9,798 nucleotides of DNA from an uncultured Clostridium sp. GTDB lineage: Bacteria > Bacillota > Clostridia > Lachnospirales > Lachnospiraceae. The notes below the pieces were generated by a model. That model did no database searches. It was not told the DNA's origin and saw nothing but the letters and a program-made list of their open reading frames with translations. The stretch is taken from the NCBI GenBank assembly GCA_902464345.1, contig CABQJA010000076.1:1-9798 (forward strand), given 5' to 3'. How positions within the stretch are numbered: the stretch's first letter is position 1; every line of letters starts with the position of its first letter. Made by a program: the position numbers and the translations under genes. This document shows positions 5,801-9,798 of this stretch, piece by piece.

Positions 5801-8404
5801 ATGTTTGCCATCCGGAATGGTAAGGGTCAATGTCCGCTTATCAGCAGATAAAGAATAGTCATAATCTACTCCTTTGGTTAATACTGCCGTTCCGCTATCT
5901 GTTACCTCTGTCAGTACAACAGAGCTTAATATAAAGTCCAATGCCGAACCAATTTCATCAATTGCTGTGATCGTATCACCATCCACCAGATCCAGTGCAT
6001 TCGGATTGATATCAACTGTATAACTGACATCAGGTGCGGAATCTTCCGTATATTCACCGGTTTTGGTGATCAGATTCTTCGGTGTCAGCTCTCTGGTATC
6101 TGTTGCATTACCAATATCCGTACCATCATACTCTGCAGATACTCTGTTCACGATTGTTTTCTTTGTTCCGTCATTAATAAAGGAACGTTCATCTGCGATC
6201 TGGGTTGTATATTCAATTCTGACGATTGCGGAATCTGAGCCTGCGGCAGCCAAAGCAGCCACTTTCTGTACCATTTCCTCTGTTACAACAAAGCTGAACT
6301 TTATCTTTCCTTCCGTTGCAGTATCTGTTGTAATTGCTACGGAACCATAGTTGCTGCCATCATAAGGATATCCGTTATTATAGACCTTCTGCAGCCAGAT
6401 TCCCGTTACCGTTGCAGAACCCTTTAATTTCATGCTTGACGGAATGGCATCGGTCAGTGTAATCGTTTTACCCTTTGCCAGATTTTCAATTGCGGACAGA
6501 TTCACATTTACAGTATATGTGATCTCATCCTTTGTTGTAGATACGGTACCGGTCTTATCAACCGCATTTTCCTTTTTGCTGGTATCCTTCCATTGAGCCT
6601 CTGCTGACTGGCTGACGTTTTTATTCAGCTTATTATTATAAAATGTCAGGGTCGCATAATTATGGAATACCGTCTTATTGGTCCAGTCATCTGCAACTAT
6701 CGTGGTCTTATATACGAAATTAAGCACATTTCCGCTATTGGCAGTCACAAATGCATCCTTCAGGGTAAGCTTATATCCATTCCAGGAACTTTCAAACGAT
6801 TCTACAATATCCTGTCCGTCTGTGGTGATCGTTCCGTTCTCAACAATTGCTTTGCCATTATAATAGATCGTATTCTGCAGTGTATGAAGCGCTGTATCGC
6901 CTCCGACATTATCTGTAATTGCTACCTTACTGATCGGCATGATCGTCTGATCCGGAATCGTTACCGTAACTGTCCAGCTCAGCTCCTTTGTTGTAGAATC
7001 ATAAGATTTCCACGCCTTGTCAATCAGTTTGATATCCGGTGCATAAGAATAGTCCGCCTCACCCTTTACTTCCTTACCGCCAACGGTAGCCTTAAAAGTA
7101 TTATGGAAGGTATAGCCGCTGAGCTTAATTGCCTCCAGCAGCTCAGGAGTTGCCTGCGTCGTATACTCCAGATAATATTCTCCCTCGCTGACCTTTGTCA
7201 GAGCCGTCTTCAAGATTGCGCTGCCGGACTGACCTGCCCCCGGTGTATCCAGCATATCTGTAATGTATTTATCAATGGTTTTTCCTGAATTCTTAAAGTC
7301 CTCCAGAAAATCATTTAATTTAATCGTAATCTTCCATGTGATCAGACCGGTCTCCGGATCATAAGAGGTTCCCTCTTTTTTAACGGTCGGAGGTGTTACA
7401 TCTGTATACACGACACTGGATTCCGTATCCTTATCGGTATCCCGGTTATCCTTATAGGTTGCCTTTATCTTATTTCCGTAGGTCTCCACCTGCGTATTCT
7501 CAGCATCATAAATAGCCTTATCAACATCCATGGTATATTCCAGTTCAATATACTCATCCTTTGCCAGAATCACATTTGCCAGAGCCGCATTCAGCGCATC
7601 CATGCTGGAATAGCTTGCCCCCTGTGTGACTCCGACATTCGTGCCATTTACCGTCTTTACCGTAATATTCCGCAGATTACTTAATCCGCTTCCCGCAATA
7701 TCCTCTAAGTTAATTCCACTGACCACACCGTTCTTCGCAGTCAGCTTTACCTTAAAGGTCTGTGTCAGACTGGAACCGGATACCACTGCCTTACTGTCTC
7801 TCGACTTATATACCTCCAGGCTGCTCTCCGTGTCCTCTGAGTAATACTTGATCTCAACGGTGGAATCCTTACCCACCTTAAACGGAATCTTCTTGCCGTT
7901 ATTCTCCTTGGAGTTCTCCACGTCTACAACTCCGTCATATGTAGAAGTACCTGCCCGCTCTCCTTCCTGTAAGAAAGCCTCATCGGTGATCGTATAGGTT
8001 GCGATTCCATTCGCATCGATCGTAACCTCACCGACCTGATTACCGCTCTTATCCGTTACAGGCTGTCCGCTCTGCGGATTTAAGGTTATATTTCCAAGAT
8101 ATTGCTTCAGATCGATCTGAAACGTTTTCGGTGCTGTTGTATCATCCATCAGATTGGACAGCTTCCATGCGCAATTGATCTTTACAACATCCCCTTCATA
8201 CACCTCTGTTACTTCCGAGATCGGAATAACCGTATCTCCTCTTTTTATGTAACCATCAAAGGTCACAACTTCAAAATCATCTGCGGCAACAACATCCGAA
8301 ACAGCTGCCGGCACCAGAGTCAGAATCATTAATAATGATAAGGCTCCTGCCAGTATCCGTTTCCAGAATTTGCTTCCCTTCACATTTCTAAATAAATTCC
8401 CCAT
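2888..8404 (-). CDS. Giant sortase-anchored surface protein with CnaA/CnaB-like isopeptide domains
   Basis: Predicted wall-anchored adhesin or stalk of 1838 residues. Residues 1-41 are a long signal peptide: a basic region with KFWKR, a hydrophobic core, and likely cleavage near VVAA-DD. An Ig-like N-terminal region (about 42-177) follows, then five CnaA/D2-like modules (178-935), a SpaA/prealbumin-like domain (936-1057), and six CnaB-like repeats of 112-118 residues (1058-1753). A 46-residue Thr/Glu/Ala/Val linker (1754-1799), the sorting signal GPKTG (1800-1804), a hydrophobic helix and the basic tail RRKNRSRK complete it. The Lys, acidic and Asn/Asp residues expected for intramolecular isopeptide bonds are present in most modules. 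The frame is open 53 codons further upstream. I chose the ATG at 8404 because it has a strong AAAGGAG and directly begins the signal peptide, while the longer form would overlap the promoter. The ligand is unknown. No sortase gene or pilin partner is in the window, so a housekeeping sortase elsewhere is presumed. Confidence 0.93.
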   Translation of the reverse strand: MGNLFRNVKGSKFWKRILAGALSLLMILTLVPAAVSDVVAADDFEVVTFDGYIKRGDTVIPISEVTEVYEGDVVKINCAWKLSNLMDDTTAPKTFQIDLKQYLGNITLNPQSGQPVTDKSGNQVGEVTIDANGIATYTITDEAFLQEGERAGTSTYDGVVDVENSKENNGKKIPFKVGKDSTVEIKYYSEDTESSLEVYKSRDSKAVVSGSSLTQTFKVKLTAKNGVVSGINLEDIAGSGLSNLRNITVKTVNGTNVGVTQGASYSSMDALNAALANVILAKDEYIELEYTMDVDKAIYDAENTQVETYGNKIKATYKDNRDTDKDTESSVVYTDVTPPTVKKEGTSYDPETGLITWKITIKLNDFLEDFKNSGKTIDKYITDMLDTPGAGQSGSAILKTALTKVSEGEYYLEYTTQATPELLEAIKLSGYTFHNTFKATVGGKEVKGEADYSYAPDIKLIDKAWKSYDSTTKELSWTVTVTIPDQTIMPISKVAITDNVGGDTALHTLQNTIYYNGKAIVENGTITTDGQDIVESFESSWNGYKLTLKDAFVTANSGNVLNFVYKTTIVADDWTNKTVFHNYATLTFYNNKLNKNVSQSAEAQWKDTSKKENAVDKTGTVSTTKDEITYTVNVNLSAIENLAKGKTITLTDAIPSSMKLKGSATVTGIWLQKVYNNGYPYDGSNYGSVAITTDTATEGKIKFSFVVTEEMVQKVAALAAAGSDSAIVRIEYTTQIADERSFINDGTKKTIVNRVSAEYDGTDIGNATDTRELTPKNLITKTGEYTEDSAPDVSYTVDINPNALDLVDGDTITAIDEIGSALDFILSSVVLTEVTDSGTAVLTKGVDYDYSLSADKRTLTLTIPDGKHLKLTYKAKVNSTIKVYPLGSSKQNDSLTAENAYNRFSLNGYNSSQTKGEKSIVHVAYTPKHQTVSELRDITLFKYWTDQDGNKIALDGSTFQLRYATYDAVNKKMVDGDIIKDNITVSASDGKIVIRDLPIDKYFVLYETASKEGYAVNPYPYYFVLTGSSGITLPTGIDIKTFSEDENVLEYENSEEGRLKISKSVVNADWDDVKDRISFTVKRGTIVLATFTGNDMVKDGDVYSKTLDQLDPAFNYTVEETLQTVTGRTLKNTTYKVGDGVEIIGSRTSSVRVTKNQTQTVLFTNTYEPLTEYGSLKLEKTVTGDLDWDAVKDSIRFVVKKDGETVGTTYTAADFTLNQTIGKYECVVDNLPVGTYTVTETITDKTGYKRVTTYTVNGGGTQNGTEVSDLEIEKDTEAVVSYENQYTEQVGSLILTKQVTGAQNWDDVKDLLKFEVKKEGASTGTVYTAADFDYDEAQQKATLTIDDLPIGRYFVTETVTDKTGYVVSTTYQVDSTAAKTGNEATVTLTDGQTVQVAFTNDYSDNAGTLKLTKALTGEVPVEEALNLITFRVRKQGETAYRDFALSEFVFNQTTNRYELEISVTPGTYTVKERTRDIAGYLLDTTTYVVNAGTETDGKTATLEVLRGGVGTVDYTNTYSKNAGFLEITKEIKGDASRAEAERALKFRVTNTADNTVKEYTLADFTYHALTGKYTLKLEETAGEYIVEETAYDIDGYILKSVKYKVSGGTQTEGKKTNAEVVKDQTIQVAFEDDYEKAPTSGTLEITKTLKGGVNRKDAEQALKFTVTDTATNTTKEYTLKDFTYHALTGKYTLKLTATEGTYLVTETAYDIDGYEIKSIRYTVDGTAAEDSASANVVADETVRVDIVDTYEKKATTTETTATSSETTETETTETTAATTAEVTTEVTTAVTTEATTAAAGPKTGDTSPIQVVMILGLTACMGAGVLIAESRRKNRSRK
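3008..3145 (-). repeat. Low-complexity Thr-rich wall-spanning linker
   Basis: Codons 1754-1799 encode 46 residues made almost only of Thr, Glu, Ala, Val and Ser, with recurring ETT, VTTE and ATT units. Such stretches before an LPXTG-type signal usually span the peptidoglycan and may be O-glycosylated. The DNA is a degenerate short repeat and a plausible site for length variation between strains. Confidence 0.8.
3146..5233 (-). repeat. Six tandem CnaB-like repeats within the surface protein
   Basis: The repeat units cover residues 1058-1174, 1175-1291, 1292-1407, 1408-1523, 1524-1641 and 1642-1753. Each starts with a LxxxK strand, has a central YxVxE strand, and ends in a FTNTY-like strand. 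Putative triads (Lys/Glu/acceptor) are K1063/E1120/N1165, K1180/E1240/N1284, K1297/E1357/N1400, K1413/E1472/N1516, K1529/E1588/D1632 and K1647/E1706/D1748. The last two units are the most alike (shared DFTYHALTGKYTLKL and TAYDIDGY), which suggests recent duplication. Function as a rigid stalk is inferred from the CnaB family. Confidence 0.85.
5234..5599 (-). other. SpaA/prealbumin-like domain of the surface protein
   Basis: Residues 936-1057 contain ITLFKYW (K942), GSTFQLRY, a GKIVIRDLP turn, YFVLYETASKEGYAV (E1007) and the closing strand VLEYENSEEG (N1053). This is the usual pattern of a Gram-positive SpaA/CnaB prealbumin-like domain. It separates the CnaA-like modules from the six shorter CnaB-like repeats. 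K942, E1007 and N1053 are the predicted isopeptide residues. Confidence 0.75.
5600..7873 (-). other. Five CnaA/D2-like modules of the surface protein
   Basis: Modules at about residues 178-337, 338-455, 456-613, 614-775 and 776-935 share a Lys-bearing first strand, an acidic residue in a T-D-x or similar turn, and a late strand with Asn before alternating hydrophobics. Predicted Lys/Asp/Asn sets are K200/D235/N311 (least certain), K343/D383/N435, K463/D498/N582, K617/D652/N753 and K781/D816/N902. This resembles the fimbrial isopeptide D2 (CnaA-type) domain. Sequence identity between modules is low, so borders are approximate. Confidence 0.6.
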
Positions 8405-8522
8405 CTTTGACTCCTTTCCTGCTCTTTCTATTCTGCCATTCATCCATGGTTCTATGCTATTATTAATATCGCCCGCATGGTTGGATTTCTTAACCCTGTA
8501 TGGCCTTTTTTTATTACTCTTT
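8405..8522 (-). promoter_or_regulatory. Leader of the surface protein mRNA with possible structure
   Basis: From the predicted transcription start to the ATG there are about 118 nt. A hairpin GGGTTAAGAAATCC (8483-8496, 5 bp with one G-U, AAGA loop) lies between GCCAT (8500-8504) and ATGGC (8435-8439), which can close around it. ATGC and GCAT can form a further short stem, giving a possible three-way junction. I could not match it to a known riboswitch class. Confidence 0.3.
8411..8417 (-). promoter_or_regulatory. Ribosome binding site deciding the surface protein start
   Basis: AAAGGAG lies six bases before the ATG at 8404. This supports starting the protein at the signal peptide and not at the in-frame codon at 8563. 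Confidence 0.85.
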
Positions 8523-8528
8523 TTTGTG

Positions 8529-8556
8529 TTTATTAAGTTAACATAAAACTCGTCAA
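8529..8556 (-). promoter_or_regulatory. Sigma-A-type promoter for the surface protein gene
   Basis: TTGACG (8551-8556, 5 of 6 to the -35 consensus) and AATAAA (8529-8534, 4 of 6 to the -10 consensus) are separated by 16 bases in an AT-rich stretch. The expected start is near 8522. The position between two same-strand genes suggests that the surface protein gene is its own transcription unit. Confidence 0.55.
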
Positions 8557-8618
8557 AAATCAATAACTATTCCTGTTTTATGCCATATTTTTCACATTTT
8601 TCTTCTGCGGTAATAGTT
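8555..8618 (-). terminator. Weak terminator-like fold after the gpsA operon
   Basis: AACTATTACC (8609-8618) can pair with GGAATAGTT (8565-8573), giving nine pairs with a one-base bulge. A loop of about 35 bases separates the arms and ATTGATTTTT follows. The stem is AT-rich and the loop long, so termination may be inefficient. Its T run overlaps the first bases of the -35 box of the next promoter. Confidence 0.3.
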
Positions 8619-8620
8619 TA

Positions 8621-9418
8621 TCAGTTCTTACTTATTTTCCGGTCCCTCCATAATTTACAGCCCGGCTCTCCTTTGCAGGCTCCACACTGCAGATTCCGGT
8701 TGGTCTGCGGATAAAACCGCTCCGGATAACGATGGTAGTTCCATTCCCATAATCCGGTTACAACGAGCGCCATTCCGAACAGACTGAGTCCGTAAAAACC
8801 ACCTGTCACGGTCAGAGGAAGTACCAGCATCCAGGTATCCCAGTTGTAGATCCTGCACTGCGTACAACACCGGTTTTTCATAAAAACATCCCGGAACGGA
8901 CACCAGATCAGCAGACAGACCAGATCGCCGATATAAAATAATCCGGTCAGAACTAGACAGAACCGGTCATCCAGCCTCCAGAACCGGTGTCCTGCGAGTA
9001 ACCCGACCGCTACCAGCATCCAGGCTGCAAGCACCCGGCCGGCGCGCCTGTCTGTCTGTCGCTTGTCATCCTGATTAATCTGTATACTGTCCGATTCCTG
9101 TTCTGCGTTCTGTACTTTGTTCTTTTCCGAATTTCGTTCCTGCACCGGCTGATAGCAAGCTTTCCGATACTTATCGGCTCCGAGCGGACGCAGGTTCTTT
9201 ATCGGCAACAGCTTTTCCAGCATATACCAGAGCCATGCCAGCCAGAACAGGTGCAGAATCGAAAAATGCCGGAAGAAATTCATTCCTTCCAGCACCTTCA
9301 TCTCTCCAGGAAATTTCAATACTGTAACCAGAATGCCGACAAGCACCAGGATACGGAACAAAAATTTACTCCAGTTCAATCTATATTTTTTCTTTAATGT
9401 ATCAGGAAAATCCTTCAT
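8621..9418 (-). CDS. Conserved multi-pass membrane protein with two cysteine clusters
   Basis: Uncharacterised protein of 265 residues. About six hydrophobic segments are visible, near residues 17-36, 46-67, 128-146, 151-173 and two between 196 and 223. A very polar, Gln/Asn/Asp-rich linker lies at about 90-126. Two cysteine groups face the same side of the last helix pair: WCPFRDVFMKNRCCTQC (C173, C184, C185, C188) and LQCGACKGEPGC (C245, C248, C254). The CC-x2-C and C-x2-C-x5-C spacing suggests metal or Fe-S binding, but no function is established. I recall the FMKNRCCxxCRIxNW pattern from unnamed clostridial membrane proteins. A GTG at 9454 would add 12 residues and overlap gpsA. The ATG at 9418 is preferred because it has GAGGG five bases upstream. 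The gene follows gpsA by 22 bases and is probably co-transcribed. Confidence 0.8.
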   Translation of the reverse strand: MKDFPDTLKKKYRLNWSKFLFRILVLVGILVTVLKFPGEMKVLEGMNFFRHFSILHLFWLAWLWYMLEKLLPIKNLRPLGADKYRKACYQPVQERNSEKNKVQNAEQESDSIQINQDDKRQTDRRAGRVLAAWMLVAVGLLAGHRFWRLDDRFCLVLTGLFYIGDLVCLLIWCPFRDVFMKNRCCTQCRIYNWDTWMLVLPLTVTGGFYGLSLFGMALVVTGLWEWNYHRYPERFYPQTNRNLQCGACKGEPGCKLWRDRKISKN

Positions 9419-9423
9419 GGTTT

Positions 9424-9428
9424 CCCTC
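9424..9428 (-). promoter_or_regulatory. Ribosome binding site of the cysteine-cluster membrane protein
   Basis: GAGGG lies five bases before the ATG at 9418, in the 22-base gap after gpsA. It decides against the GTG at 9454, which lies inside gpsA without a clear site. Confidence 0.7.
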
Positions 9429-9440
9429 ACTCTCTTTCTC

Positions 9441-9798
9441 TTAGGACCAGTCACATTCCGAGGTTCTGTTTCTCATAAGCAGGGATGTCACCGCATCCTT
9501 TGCAGACCGTCCCTCAAAAAGCACCTGATTCACCTGCTCTGTGATCGGCACCTCTACATTATATTTCTTTGCCAGAGCCAGAGCTGCCTTTGCGGAATAC
9601 ACACCTTCAACGACCATTTTTACCTCATCCATGGCCTCCTGATAGCTCTTTCCCTGTCCGATCAGGTATCCGGCGTTATGATTCCGGCTATGTGTACTGG
9701 TACAGGTTACGATCAGGTCTCCGATTCCGGACAGGCCGATAAAGGTTTCAAACCGGCCGCCCATTGCCAGACCCAGCCTTGTAATCTCTGCAATTCCT
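9441..9798 (-). CDS. gpsA: Glycerol-3-phosphate dehydrogenase [NAD(P)+], C-terminal part (cut by window edge)
   Basis: GpsA reduces dihydroxyacetone phosphate to sn-glycerol-3-phosphate in the cytoplasm, feeding phospholipid synthesis. The frame is open to the right edge, so the first visible residues (GIAEITRLGLAMGG) are internal and the methionine at 9764 is not a start. The 118 visible residues are the C-terminal substrate domain. They include TFIGLSGIGDLIVTC (18-32 of the fragment), then SRN (37-39, the Arg-Asn pair that binds the substrate phosphate), VVEGVYSAKAA, and the family ending around LLMRNRTSECD. The segment GGRFETF has Phe where most family members have Pro. The N-terminal NAD-binding Rossmann domain is outside the window. 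Its neighbour downstream is the cysteine-cluster membrane protein. Confidence 0.95.
   Translation of the reverse strand, partial: GIAEITRLGLAMGGRFETFIGLSGIGDLIVTCTSTHSRNHNAGYLIGQGKSYQEAMDEVKMVVEGVYSAKAALALAKKYNVEVPITEQVNQVLFEGRSAKDAVTSLLMRNRTSECDWS

Noticed and set aside
6662..7288. Open plus-strand frame of 208 codons within the surface protein gene
   Set aside because: It lies wholly antisense to a well-supported coding region, has no ribosome site, and its translation is rich in Cys, Ile and Arg as expected from the reverse complement of Thr/Val/Asp-rich codons.
8430..8510. Cyclic di-GMP riboswitch in the adhesin leader
   Set aside because: I cannot find the conserved core of class I (such as the GACGCAAAGC-like joining region) or a class II pattern; only generic short stems are visible.
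8405..8563. 53-codon N-terminal extension of the surface protein
   Set aside because: It would start upstream of the promoter -10 and overlap the -35, has no ribosome site, and would place a polar segment before a normal signal peptide.
1..9798. CRISPR array, tRNA/rRNA genes, transposase or attachment sites
   Set aside because: No regularly spaced repeats, no cloverleaf or rRNA motifs, and no transposase or integrase frames were seen; the only tandem repeats are the coding repeats of the surface protein.

Overview
All six supported genes lie on the minus strand, so the biological order runs from the right edge of the window to the left. The window looks like a spore-forming clostridium of the Lachnospiraceae type. 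SpoIVA shows sporulation. The giant surface protein ends in a GPKTG sorting signal, a variant I associate with gut Lachnospiraceae. Base composition is moderate and the Shine-Dalgarno sites are strong. The family-level placement is an inference from these features.

Layout in transcription order: (1) the 3' part of gpsA (9441-9798, cut by the window edge); (2) 22 bases later, a conserved but unnamed membrane protein with two cysteine clusters (8621-9418); (3) an intergenic stretch with a weak terminator-like fold, a good sigma-A-type promoter and a leader of about 118 nt; (4) one very large cell-wall-anchored protein of 1838 residues (2888-8404). It has a signal peptide, an N-terminal Ig-like domain, five CnaA/D2-like modules, one SpaA/prealbumin-like domain, six tandem CnaB-like repeats, a Thr/Glu linker and a sortase signal; (5) spoIVA (1267-2742), preceded by a striking 76-nt fold that contains its ribosome binding site; (6) a 221-base gap with a 10-bp inverted repeat and a promoter; (7) purine nucleoside phosphorylase (212-1045) directly followed, with no base between stop and start, by the 5' part of RNase HI (1-211, cut by the window edge).

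The housekeeping genes concern phospholipid precursor synthesis (GpsA), spore coat assembly (SpoIVA), purine salvage (PNP) and RNA-DNA hybrid removal (RNase HI). gpsA and spoIVA are near-neighbours in many Firmicutes. The adhesin, with its own promoter, therefore looks inserted into a conserved neighbourhood.

The most interesting signal is the fold between the adhesin and spoIVA (2747-2822). A 14-bp outer stem pairs an upstream copy of GACCTCC with the spoIVA Shine-Dalgarno GGAGGTC. Two further stems stack inside it and a U-rich run follows it. All three imperfect pairs are G-U only in the spoIVA-sense RNA. A sigma-E-like promoter is placed so that its transcript would lack the left arm. This could make read-through RNA from the adhesin unable to express spoIVA while sporulation RNA stays translatable.
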